From Phaseolus vulgaris (lineage: Eukaryota > Streptophyta > Magnoliopsida > Fabales > Fabaceae), in NCBI RefSeq assembly GCF_000499845.2, contig NC_023756.2, positions 43,029,393 through 43,093,392 on the forward strand: DNA of 64,000 nt, in the 5' to 3' direction. The translations under genes were made by a program, and so were the position numbers. This document shows positions 25,177 to 36,740 of the stretch, piece by piece. Under the pieces are notes generated by a model. The model saw only the letters and a list, made by a program, of their open reading frames with translations, was not told where the DNA came from and did no database searches. Position 1 is the stretch's first letter. The number at the start of each line of letters is the position of its first letter.

Positions 25177-26115
25177 CTAAGCCTGGGAAAGAATTCCCAG
25201 CAAAGCCATTCTAACATCAATCAAACTTTTATACAAATCTCTCACTTTCCCCTCAATAAAACCAATCTCATCTTCCAATTCCTTGCAGCTTCTCTTCACT
25301 CTCTCAACACAAGATTCAACCATCTCTTTTCCCCTCTTACCCTTGATCAGTTCTTTCAATTCCCTAGCTGCAGCCACTGTCTGCTGCAACTCAACCATCA
25401 CCAAAGACCCACATCTCCTTTTCTTCTCAGCACTTCCCTCTGCCATCTCCTGCATAATCCCCAACCATGAACAACTCATGGGGTGACACTTCATCTTGGG
25501 AAATTGATCACTTTTGCCACAATCAATTGACAAGGCCTGTTCAACAAAACAACAACTCATCAAGGCCATGGCCTTGGAGCCACACACAATCTCACTGAAC
25601 TCACTTTCAATCCCTTGCTTTGTTCTTGGCAAACAAGAGCCACGCTTCCCCATTCTGAGTCTCTTTTTCTCTGCGCCGTGACATGACTCCAATTGGACCA
25701 ACCGATCCAAAGCACGAGATGTTGCGTCTCTTTCAACAAAGCGTGCAACGTTTCTCAAAGACTCCACGTACTTCTTCTTCATGCCCTCTATTCTTTCCAC
25801 AAAGTACTTGCATGTGTCGAGAATATCAGTGTTGGTTTCTAGGTACTCTTCCATTGCTCCATGGTCCACATCGGCTAAGTAGGAAACGTGAGCAAGTGAG
25901 TTCAACGCAATTTTTTGGGTGGTGATTGCTGCATCAAATAATTGAGGCATGAAACATTCACCACCATGGCCTAGTGACTGAAGGGTAGTGAGCTCCGCCG
26001 TGAGGTCCCGGCTGAATTGGGTTGCTGACGGCAACGGTGCCACCGCAGCAGAGGCGGTCCGAGGCTGAATCCGCCGCAAAGAGAGGCTCCTGAGGATGGC
26101 TGATGGTGTTCTCAT
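25177..26115 (-). CDS. BYPASS1 (BPS1)-like protein
   Basis: A single-exon frame of 312 residues, GC-richer than its flanks. Predicted to be almost all helical. A basic Arg/Ser-rich N-terminus (MRTPSAILRSLSLRRIQ) is followed by an Ala-rich linker, a helical block with FDAAITTQKIALNSLAHVSY and a YVESLRNVARFVERDATSRA segment. A long C-terminal helix pair (VAAARELKELIKGKRG to the IGFIEGKVRDLYKSLIDVRM end) finishes it. The pattern resembles plant BPS1-like proteins; BPS1 restrains production of a mobile root-derived signal. The match is from general pattern, so the family call is moderate. No enzyme motif is visible. The minus-strand start at 26115 is the first ATG after a TATA box. Confidence 0.6.
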   Translation of the reverse strand: MRTPSAILRSLSLRRIQPRTASAAVAPLPSATQFSRDLTAELTTLQSLGHGGECFMPQLFDAAITTQKIALNSLAHVSYLADVDHGAMEEYLETNTDILDTCKYFVERIEGMKKKYVESLRNVARFVERDATSRALDRLVQLESCHGAEKKRLRMGKRGSCLPRTKQGIESEFSEIVCGSKAMALMSCCFVEQALSIDCGKSDQFPKMKCHPMSCSWLGIMQEMAEGSAEKKRRCGSLVMVELQQTVAAARELKELIKGKRGKEMVESCVERVKRSCKELEDEIGFIEGKVRDLYKSLIDVRMALLGILSQA

Positions 26116-26196
26116 GGTGTCACAAAGTAAGGTTCAGTGGTAACAAAATTTGAGATGCATTAATTTGATGACCAAGTTTTGGGGTGTAACTTTGGG

Positions 26197-26228
26197 CAAT
26201 ATATATAAGCTATGAACCCATACACGTG
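26197..26228 (-). promoter_or_regulatory. TATA box and G-box upstream of the BPS1-like gene
   Basis: On the minus strand a TTATATATATTG TATA-like element lies about 85 bp upstream of the ATG. A CACGTG G-box inside ACACGTGTC (26223-26228) lies just beyond it. G-boxes of the ACACGTGTC type are bound by bZIP and bHLH factors and often act as abscisic-acid elements; regulation here is inferred. Confidence 0.55.
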
Positions 26229-26569
26229 TCACTATGGCATTGAGAAATTGCTTGCCTAAAGTTGATTTTTTAATTAGTATTTTTTTTGTGGGAAATGAAA
26301 ATTTTCCTTATGCACTTACACTGAATACACTTTATTGGTAAAGTTATTTAAATCGAAATAAAAAAGATGATTTTGGATAGAGATTTGATGAGAATGAGCT
26401 GTAACAGGGTGCGTGGAGAAGCAGGATATTGGCAGGTGTAAATGTGAGGGACACCAAGCCATTGCTTCCAATTATTAGGGCACAGTTTTTCCATTATTCA
26501 TACACAAAACGGCTGCCCAAACGTCAACTTCTTCTTACAAATTTCTTAATTGCACTGACAGGGTCCCGA

Positions 26570-27060
26570 ATGTTCTACTTATAGACCGAAATTAGGTAAT
26601 ATTAGTTTTGATGGAGATGATACATATAGAAATCTTCTTGAGCAGATTATTAAAGTTTCACTATGATTCTTCTGATTTTCGCGCTATTCTTTCGGTTCTT
26701 GGTCTCTCAGTATCGGGATGAATGTCAAATGGAGAAGGTACCAGCAGAAGGTACTCCGACGCTCAAGTCAGTAGAGAAGGTATTCGACACTCAGGAGTGT
26801 ACAATGATAATGACGTTTTTTCTTAGAATGTGCATTATTTATATTATTTTAATAAATTTATTTTATTGGGTTTGATTAGTAGAATGGATCACGCTTACGG
26901 TCGTGTTACCTAATTTTTAATGGTAGCTTAGCTTCATTGACCTTGATTTGAGCGTTAATGGATTAAGTGTGTCGGTCGGTCTGACCGTCTGTGAGGGTCT
27001 CGATTAACTTAGTGAGGGAGATCGAGTCATGTTAGTGACCGGTCAGTCCATGACAATACA
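26570..27060. mobile_element. Probable LTR-derived fragment
   Basis: A more complex, less AT-rich island that resembles legume LTRs. It holds ACTCCGACGCTCAAGTCAGT, a CCTTGATTTGAGCGTTAATGG stretch and a GGTCGGTCTGACCGTCTG inverted motif. Similar short sequences (GACCGAAATTAGGTAATA near 26584 and GATCGAAATTAGATAACA near 27087) flank it. No pol genes are present. Remnant or solo LTR is the best reading, with limited certainty. Confidence 0.4.
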
Positions 27061-28071
27061 CTAACATTAATTATAATATACTTATTGATCGAAATTAGAT
27101 AACACAAATGTTAACTATGATATGTTAAATTTGTATTTAAATTAATTACCTAAGTTTTAATAACTAATATTTTAATTTTTAAATGTTTAAGCTTTATTAA
27201 TATTATAAAATTTAATTTAAAATATAAAATAATAAGTAATTAAAATCTTATAGTTAATAATTAAATACGAACTAATTCAGAAGCATTAATAATTGTTTTT
27301 ATAAGAAAACTTATTTAATTATTCTTTCACCTTATTAATGCAATAAGACAAATTAGTTCATTCATTAATTAATTAAGCTGTAGGATTAATACAATGAACC
27401 AAACATAATCTGCAGTAGAATGGCAAAGATCTCAGCTATGAATATTAAATAGCAGTAGTGTTCCATTTTGGAGGTTTTGGTTGGGACAACAATGACACAA
27501 TCTTAGAGAAGAGATTTGTGTGATAAATATATAATATGATATTAAAAGATTGTTGAATTGTGTGTGAGGTTGCTCTTTAATAAGGCTGCTTCAGAAATGT
27601 AAACAATTGAATGCATCTTCAACAAAAAGATTCACTGCTAACAACAACAGCAACTTCTCCCTCAGACAATGTCACCTTGTAACTGCTAACCCTACACATG
27701 GCATGCACAAGGAATCCAACATTTGCTTACGTTGTCCCTCTGTTTGCCACGTTTTTTAGCAATTGTATTTTATGTTCAAATTTCTCTTTCTTCAAAGTTT
27801 TATATTTTGTTATAGCCTGTCTCTCAATTATGTTCATGTTCAAAGCCTTCAAAGTTCAAATTCTAACTCTTTTAAGATCTCTGGTTAAAATGAAGTATGA
27901 TGTGAATGTAAAGTTTTATATATGTAGATAATAACTTAAATAATATATAAGGGATAATATTTTATAAATATAATTTATTCAAGTTTTGAGTTGATCAGTG
28001 TATAAGATGGTTGACTTACAAATATTGATGTAAATTTATGGCGTTTCTCCTTTCTGAATTTCTTTTATCAG

Positions 28072-28077
<6 letters not shown>

Positions 28078-28104
<27 letters not shown>
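28078..28104. repeat. (TA)n microsatellite
   Basis: About 13 TA units in AT-rich intergenic DNA. Confidence 0.9.
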
Positions 28105-28110
<6 letters not shown>

Positions 28111-28398
28111 TACAAATGTGTATATATGTGAACAAATTAAAGAAACAATCTATAAATAATACTTCAACCTCAATTCTAGTTCTCGCGAGTTACTCAAAGT
28201 TAATAACCCTCGATAGGTTCCAATAAAACCGTTCTATACGTAGAAACCAAAAATCAAACCCTATATATCATATACTTACTGGAAGATTTTTATTATATAT
28301 AATTATATACATATGAAGAATAATTAATTTTTTATTGTAAATACAAGATAAAAATTTATTTCACTGAGTTTAAATTTAATTTATTTTAATGTATATGT

Positions 28399-28765
28399 TT
28401 GAAGATCTCATAATTTAATATCTTACATTGAATCGACTAGAAATAAAGACATTTTATAGTATATACATGAATTAGAATTAAAGTTTACTTTATAAGATGG
28501 TATAAAGTCATTTTGAATCTATGTTAGCAAGAGTTTGTTGGACTTATCAGGTCATCCGTTGTCGGACCATTATCAAATCACTCATAAATATACAGTTTCA
28601 CATGCAAGTTGACATGTTTCGACGTGAGAGGGTGTGTGGGATAACACACGAGTTGGTAGGTATCGGTGTGAGAGCATATGTTAGAGATTCCAATAAAGAT
28701 ATTTCATAATATACAAGTGAGTGCAAACTTCGTTTTATGAGTCAATTTTGTACAGTGAATTAACT
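28399..28765. mobile_element. Decayed TRIM-type miniature retrotransposon
   Basis: Parts of the LTR seen at 43644-43754 recur here. A diverged GAAGATCTC...TCGACTAGAAATAAAGACATTTTA left copy is followed by a primer-site-like TGGTATAAAGTCATTTTGAA. An interior includes GACCATTATCAAATCACTCA and TTTCGACGTGAGAGGGTGTG. A second partial LTR (ATACAAGTGAGTGCAAACTTCG) ends near 28765. No genes. Boundaries are approximate. Confidence 0.5.
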
Positions 28766-31700
28766 TTATTATTAATTGATGAGATTTAAGAAAAAAATAC
28801 TAGTTTCAATTGAGGTGGGTGAGTGTTTCACCGATTTCCAATTTGTTTGCTTCCAAGTTTCACATATTTGGGATACAATGGATCTTTTATATATCTCTCC
28901 AACAGATTTAGACATAATAGAAAATCATCCAAACCTAACATGCAACCTTCTACTTTTATATATGACTTATTTAGGTGAACAACTTGAAGAGGGGTTCCAA
29001 TTTACCAAGTTTTTTTTAGATTCCTTAGATTGTATAAACCCTATTGTAAGTACAAAGAGAAAAAGGTACATATAAAGTTATATATACGCGGCAAACATTT
29101 ACATGGAGAACAATAATCTAGAAAAAGTGAAAGAGACACTAACAAAAAAGCTATGAACCAAGTATATTAATTACTGTTCTTTATAATACATAAAACTTGT
29201 CATGGATCTAAACCTAAGTGTTAAGAAAGTTCATTTACCTTACTTTTCTCACTACACAATTTTTGTTCTGACAAAGCAAAAAAAGAAAACTATTAACCTA
29301 ATTAGTAAAACTGCAAAATCATCTTGGTAAAAGGGAATCAGTAGAAGTGCCTGCATGCATCAAAATCATTATTCTAATTTAAACATCACTACATATTCAT
29401 AGTAGGTATTTTTTTTCTTTTGAAATGAGAGAAACTAATTCATATTTCTCAGTTTGTTTGAAATAAAACAAATATTTTTAAAAAAAATTGTGAAGAATTT
29501 TTTTTATCAATTAAAAATGAATTAAATTAAAATAGAGTATTTAAAGATGTTCCAACTCTTATAAAATAAATAAATCATCTAAAATAACCTCTTACCTATA
29601 TATAAAATAGTTGCTTACAAAATGATCATTTGTCAAATAAAAAAAGTTTATATAAGTGAACCAAATCTCAACTTAAATCAGTATAAATAATTAAACCATA
29701 ATACATACAAAGATGAGGAAATGAGGGATACGGTAGAAAAATCGTCTGATAACAATTCGATAACGAATAATATAATAGACCTAATAAATTTTCGTTAGTA
29801 TAAACTTTAAATGGTTCTACCATATTAAGAAATATACTTTAACTCAACTTAACTGCATAAAACTGATATATAAGGTGAGATTTACAGTTACTTATATACT
29901 ATGAAATATTTTCGACGTGAGATTTCCAACAAAACACATATGTAATAAGTAAAGATAATAATTATTTCTAAAAGAAAATCTCAATCATAAAATTAATAAA
30001 AAAATAGAAATAGTAAAAGTAATTCTTATTGACAACCTTTATAATTATACTTAAGGGAAATAGTTATTTTTTAAAAAAATTATGTGAAGGACTCTTCTAT
30101 TTAAAAACCATCAATATTAATTCTTCCTTCAAAAGTAAGCTCAATGAGTCTCTTCATGTTTTATAAGCATGTAAGATAACTTGTCTTCTTCATGTTAATA
30201 ATTGTATCAATTGCCAACTTACTCCATATATAGTATTCCTTTGTGCTTAATCTAGGGTTCTTCATAATGGAATTATTCCCGCATCTCTTGGAAGTTCTAG
30301 AGAAATGGATTTGGATTCAAATAATAGAGAAATACTAATTTATGAGAATGTGATATGAAGTGCTACACTATTAAGACTACTTAATTAGCCTAAAAGATTT
30401 GCTGAATAAAAATTGTTCACAATTATAACTTTCAAGATTGTAATCTACAACTTTTATTAACACTATCATTCAAAATTATTCATGTGGACATGCCGTACCA
30501 CAAAAGGTACAGAATTTTTTGTGCATTATTGCTGTTAGGGACTGATGCATGCATTAGAATTAAAAAATTGGTCACTGAGAGCAAATTGTATTGATAATTA
30601 ATGACATAATTAAAAAAAAATTATGCTATATTAAAGTCATTGGCAAAAGGTTAATTTTTATAAAATTTTGAATTGTGATACAGTGGAGTCAGCTTTATAA
30701 AGTTATCACTTTTGGGAGCACCAAAAAAGTGTTCTCCCTCTTGTAAATAAAAATTCTATCACACAAAATGTCTCAGTTTAAATCATTATTAAAATCAATA
30801 TTTTCACATTTCATCACTTAATTATAATCATTCTGTAAATTTTATCGCTTTTTTACCATATTTTCTTATTATATATATTTCGTAATTTTATATATTTTTT
30901 TATTTTTTTAAATGTTTAACAATATGTGGAGGTGTTTCTAAAAGGATTATAAAAGGAAAGATCTATATCATTTGATAAAATAAAATGACCATGATATATT
31001 TACTCTCGTTTTCTCTTTCTAGTTTCATATTAGAAACTAGTTTTCCCAAAGTTAATGAGTTTTAAAATTTTAAAAAAATAAATGTATTCTGAAAATACGT
31101 TCTCATATATGAAAAAAAAAGGTACTCAAAAGTAATATTTAGAAGTTTTTTTTTGTGAAAAGTACTTTCTAAAATAATTTTTTATTTCCATGCTCTTGAA
31201 AGTAATTTTTTTAAGGTTTAAGAAAAAAAAAACTGTCTTCTAGAAATTATATTTTCAAATGTAAAAACGGGAAAACTTGTTTTTGAAACTAATTCAAAAG
31301 TTTCTTTTTTATTTTTATCATATTTAAATGTAAATAAACATTTTAACTAATAAATTTTAGATATAAGATATAAAAAGATGTGGACAGTGATTTATATATT
31401 TAAATCTAAGCGACTCTTAAATACATAAAAGATAATAGAAATCACCCAATCACAAGTTTATGAAAAAAATAATTAAAATATTTAATTACTTCAACTACAC
31501 TAATATGTTTTACTTTATTATTTTTGCAATTTATTATTATTATTGGACTAAATAAAGAAAAGAAAATATAATTAATTGATTATTAGGTTTAAAAGAAACT
31601 ATGGTTTGCACGTGTTTATAACAAATGTTAAGATAAACCATATATAAACTAAAATTCTCTTCATGTTTTATTTGAATTCATGAATTGAAATTTGCATATA

Positions 31701-31835
31701 AGTGGGGTCAACAATTATTTGTTTGAATTTGGCTAATGAAATTGCATGAAATTTTTTGGAATTGAGGGAGCAATTCACGTAAGAGAGAGAACAAAAATGG
31801 GCCCCCAGTTTTGTTTGTTTGTTTTATGCCTTCAT
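28766..31835. other. Intergenic, AT-rich, no gene seen
   Basis: About 3 kb of AT-rich sequence. A 99-codon frame at 28776-29075 shows no family resemblance and sits next to a repeat, so it was not called. Confidence 0.5.
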
Positions 31836-32198
31836 GACTGTTTCTTCCTTCACCTCCATACTTTCTTCTCTCACCTCCATAAATTTTTCAAATTAATGCC
31901 TCTCTACAGTATTCTGGATTACGTAATCCGGAAGTATTTTTTAAATTTGTAATTACTTTCCAGATTACATAATCCGGTAGTCTTTTTTCAGATACATGAT
32001 TACTTTTCAGATTACATAATCCAGAAGTCTTATTTAGTTTCCAGATTATGTAATCCGGAAGTCTTTTTTCAAATGAGTTTCTGGATTACATAATCCGAAA
32101 ACTACTCTATGTGAGTGATACAAGAAGGAGAAAAATGTATTTTCATGTTGCGTATGGAGGTGGCAGAAGAAGATATGGAGGTGCAGGAAGAAACAGTT
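31836..32198. mobile_element. Mutator-like MITE, copy C
   Basis: A 363-bp element with GACTGTTTCTTCC... ends in inverted orientation and a perfect 9-bp duplication TGCCTTCAT (31827-31835 and 32199-32207). The interior holds at least four GGATTACGTAATCCGGAAG-type motifs in alternating orientation, including a perfect palindrome GGATTACGTAATCC at about 31916. No coding capacity. Confidence 0.9.
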
Positions 32199-32248
32199 TG
32201 CCTTCATGTATCAATTGCTTTTTGGGTCTCTCGTGTTAATATTTGCAC

Positions 32249-32589
32249 GACTTCTTCTTCTTGCACCCTTACGTTTTTCTTCCTGCACCCCCACAATTTT
32301 GTAAATCCCAAAACTAACCTTCACATTTTGTTACAGATTGATAGATCCGGAAGATTACCGGATTCACCAATCCAGAAGATTTATGAATTTTCCAATCCAG
32401 AATGCAAAAAAATAACTGCAGATTTCCCATTCTGTAAAATTACCGAATTGCTTTGTCCGGAAAAAGAAAGAGTAGTGTGGGTCTTATGTGTATTTTGGGG
32501 TTTTTAAAAAATAATAGGGATATTTTTGTTTTTGCATTACATTGTAGGGGTGCAGGAAGAAAAATGTAAGGGTGCAGGAAGAAACTGCC
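32249..32589. mobile_element. Mutator-like MITE, second subfamily
   Basis: A 341-bp element with doubled TTCTTCTTGCACCC / TTCTTCCTGCACCCC ends at the left and the matching inverted GGGTGCAGGAAGAA pair at the right. A 9-bp duplication TATTTGCAC lies at 32240-32248 and 32590-32598. The interior (CCGGAAGATTACCGGATTCA and similar) differs from copies A-C, so it is a sister subfamily. It lies 41 bp from the duplication of copy C. Confidence 0.8.
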
Positions 32590-32598
32590 TATTTGCAC

Positions 32599-33122
32599 TC
32601 TCAGAACTTTTATTATTTGGACCACACTTCTTATATTTGCAGTGATAAAGTCTGGGCCCATTCCGTTGGACCAACACTTTTCTTTTATCAACACCATGGT
32701 TATATATACACCCTACGCTATTTGCCGTGAACCTTTCTTATTTATACACCCACTAGCTTTTATTTTTTTTACAAAATATTTTAAAATTTAAATTTAAAAA
32801 TAATCGTTTGAGCATTTGTATGCATCATTTTCTACTCAATACTTTTTTCAAAAAAAAAAAAATGTTATCTTCCAGAATAATTTATATTATAAATATTTAG
32901 TTTACATTATCTCTACTTACTTTATGATTGGTAAAGTATTAAGTCATTCATACTCTCTTATACTCTAAGAACATAAATTATAAAAAAATATACAAATTCT
33001 AAAGAATATAAAAGCTTCAAAATTAAAATATTAATAAATAATTTCTTTGACCTTAAGAATTATGTAAATCTCTAATTTTTTTTATATAATAAAAATACAA
33101 AGGATCAATATCTATCGTTGTA

Positions 33123-33161
<39 letters not shown>

Positions 33162-34759
33162 ATTTTTTTTATTTTTTTAAAAGCTCAATTTCACTAGGGA
33201 AACATGATCATCCTATCACTTTTTTTTTCAAATAGTTTAATTCCAAAACTACGTGATTTTTTATTTTCCATTATAAATGAAAATACATAAAAACGAAATT
33301 TGTCAAAAAGTCCAACTTGCACTACTACAAACTTGTTTAAGTAGTTTAACATTTAAAAATATGTAAACTCTAATTTTTTTTTATTACAAATAAAAATACT
33401 TTTAACCAAAGTTTATCTTTGTAGTCGGGTCTCAACTAAAAAAGTTTAAAAAAAATTATTTTTATTTAAAAATCTTATGAAATGAAATTATTTTCTTTTA
33501 TTTTTTTATATTTTTAATTTTAGTTAATTATTCCCAAACAAATAAATAAGTATGAGTCTAACTTATTTGAAAACTTCAAATTGCTATTTTTAATAATTTA
33601 GACAAATTTATAAAATATAGTAAATATTATTGTAATCCATATCATCCAGGTTAACCAAATCAATTTTTTTTAAAACTTTTTTTTACTATATCCTATTCAT
33701 ATTATGATAATGCTTACTATCTTAAAAATATAAAATATAATATTTATTATGTAATAATTATAAAATATTATTTGATAATCAAAAAGTGGCCAGATTTATA
33801 TATAGTATGTGAAAATATTTTTTTATTAATGTTCCGGTCGGAACCAGACGAATCTCAAATATTTCGATATTCAGTTTAGGTTGGCCGACATGTTCAAAAT
33901 GCATTAAAGATTAGAAGGAAATTAATGAGTCAAAATCGTAAGTAAACATTGCGTAATGTGTTTTTAATCATGACTCAAACGTTAGTCCAGCCCAATAATA
34001 ATAGACACATAATAATCATATAAAAATTCACAAGTCTTAAGAAAAAATAGACATCATTATCTCGTATTAATTACACCAAACACTTACTTGATCGATTGAC
34101 CAAAGATTGCAAACAATAATTCTCTCAATCCCCTTTCATACAATAACAATTAAAAAAATACATATTTCATGTAAAACATTCTCATATCTTAATGATTTTT
34201 ACATCCATAAATATTATGAAAACTATTTATGTAATAAAAAAACTCATATTTAATTATTACCAAATTTGAAAATTCTATAAACTCAACAACAACAAAAAAA
34301 AAAAATCAACATAGGAACAATGTGAATGTGAAATAGGTTTAGGTTTTCATGTTCTTTATGTCAAAAACCTGAAATCAGTCACTCGCTAAATCTTGTATCA
34401 CCTCTTCTACTGCTAAACTGTTTTTTCCCACCAAAACATAACTTATCTCACTTTTTGGTGAAAACAAAGAAAGAGTAAGTCAATCAAAATTTCTAATTCA
34501 ACCCTTTTCAAGTGAAAGATTTAATAAATTCAAGGATTAAATATATTCAATTGTTGAGATATTATAATACGAATTTGTTTTTATTTTTAAGAAACTTTAG
34601 ATTTTTTAGGTATTATAATACAATTTTTCTTTTATTTCTAATTTTAGATTTTTTTAATAATAAAAAAATTATTGGAATGAGTCATTACATATATTCTTTT
34701 TATATAACAAATAAAATTTTAATATTAATGATATTAGGATTACAAGAGAATCATTAAAT
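32599..34759. other. Intergenic, AT-rich; partial duplicate of the tandem-array spacer
   Basis: A (TA)n tract at 33125-33158. A stretch at about 33480-33660 (with TATAGTAAATATTATTGTAATCCATATCAT) is repeated at about 39130-39190, and part of it again near 58860-58980. It therefore marks the left edge of the duplicated region around the Val-Pro-x genes. No gene seen. Confidence 0.5.
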
Positions 34760-35040
34760 AGAAATTAATTTTAGAGACAAAAAATAATTAGTTACTATAA
34801 TGATTAAATTAAAAATTATTTTAAAGACTAAAAAATTATTAATTTTTAAATTAGTTTCTATTATTTCTAAATAATTTCTAAACTGGTATTCTAAATTTGG
34901 TAACAAAAATCTTGGTAGCTAATTAAGTACTAATTTAGAAACTATTTATCAATAATAGAAACTAAATTAAAAATCAATAATTTTTTTAATCTTTAAAATA
35001 ATCTTTAATTTTAAATAAGTAACGATATCTTTATATGTAG
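34760..35040. mobile_element. Hairpin (foldback) MITE
   Basis: Two arms of about 85-90 bp (roughly 34790-34883 and 34930-35015) are inverted repeats of one another. The shared words are TTATTTTAAAGACTAAAAAA, TTTTTAAATTAGTTTCTATT and the TTTCTAAA run. A loop of about 45 bp lies between. A related partial copy lies at about 35960-36136 and ends in TTTTCTTGTAGTA, resembling a CACTA terminus. Non-coding. A transcript through it would fold into a long hairpin. Confidence 0.6.
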
Positions 35041-35959
35041 AGTTTTAGTAATAAAAAAATTAATTATAATTGATTCTTGTTATATTTTTCACGTGATAAA
35101 TAGAGTTTTAGTATGAATCACTGTGTTAAAATATTTTATGTTACACGTGATAAATAGAAAAAAAAATCAATTTTAAACAAAATTAGAAAAACATATTTAC
35201 TATTTCATTAAATGGCGGCAGTAGAATACTGTTACACGTGTACGTCATGAAGCTGGATCATTGATGAGTACCACAACACAACATGCACATTCATATCATT
35301 AGTTGGAGAAGAATAAATATGTATAAAGTCCACTTAAAATTTAAGAATATAATTAATTACAAAAAGTTAAATGTCAACCAAGTATAATACATGTTATTTG
35401 AACAAAAAGGTATGAAAACTTAATATTTGACAAACCAAAGAGAATTATCCATAAAAAACTTCATCTTTTTAATATTTGACTTTTTTAAAGAAAAGAAAAA
35501 CTAGAATGAAATTTTCCTATTTGAAAAATATAACATAAGAAAACTTGGATATGAAATTACCATGTTCCTTGAAAATTAAAAATTTGCTAGTTAATTTCTG
35601 AATTTTAGTTTTGAAACAAATTTCTTTGTTAGGGACATTTAAAAAAAAGAAAGAAAGTATTTTAAATACACAAATGTTGGAATATAAATAAAAGAGGGAA
35701 GGAAAGTTTTTAATTAAAAAAACAAATTAGAAACATGTAAGTAACGATATCTTTATATGTAGAAACATGTTTTAAAACTTTTAAGTGAGATAATATTGGA
35801 TAAAATAATTAAATTTTAAATTAGGTTTTTAAGTAATTTAATTATTTCATTGTTTATTTTATAAAATTACTATTTTTCAAGAATTAATAAGTTTATTTTT
35901 TATTGATAAAAAAATTAGACAACTTATCCGTAGAAGTTGAGGTTTACATATGAAACACT

Positions 35960-36136
35960 TGTAACTGTTAGGTCAAGAATTTTAACAAATTTAGTTTCTA
36001 AATTTTGTCTATAAATCCTTGGTTGCTAATTACATACCAATTTAAAAACTATTTAACAATAATATAAATTAATTTAGAAATTAATTTTTTTTAGTTTCTA
36101 AAATTGGTTTCTATTTTATAATTTTCTTGTAGTAAA
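35960..36136. mobile_element. Partial relative of the hairpin MITE
   Basis: Shares TTTAGTTTCTAAA, GGTTGCTAATTACATACCAATTTA-like and AACTATTTAACAATAAT segments with the element at 34760-35040. It ends in TTTTCTTGTAGTA. Degenerate, with no target duplication seen. Confidence 0.4.
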
Positions 36137-36740
36137 AGTTGTTGAATCATATTGTTTAAAAGACCCACACAAGGTAGAAAGTTTTAATATTTGAAAATGA
36201 AGATGAGAGGAAAAATCCTTAAATATAGACTTCAATGTTTTCAAGAAAAAAGTTATTTAAAAGTATGTTGGAATGGTTAAACTATGTTGCAATATATTAA
36301 AAATAATAATTCATCTTTTAAAATGTTATTACTTTTATATTGAATTTTAAGATATTAATATATTTTAATCAATTAAAATATGTCTTAATTTATTAAAATG
36401 ATCAATAAATTGTTTTGTTACCTAATATAGTTGAGTGTATTTTTAAAACTTAATAAAACCAATCCATTTATTTGATGAAAATAAATAAAAATAGTATTCC
36501 AATATTGAAAATTGGTTGGTTACAAACACTTTAAGTTTACAAATAAATAAATAAAAACATTTCATGTTATATTTTTTTGACAACTTTATAAATAAATAAA
36601 AAAAGAGAGTAAATGAACGTAAGAGTTTGAATGATAAACAAGAATTGGAATTTTTATTTTTTTTAGTAACAAGAAGTATTATACAATCATGACTAAATAA
36701 ATAGAAAACTATCCTCACTAATAAGATAAATCATACTAAA

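Noticed and set aside
28776..29075. 99-codon plus-strand frame
   Set aside because: Adjacent to repeat remnants, no domain, no splice or promoter support.
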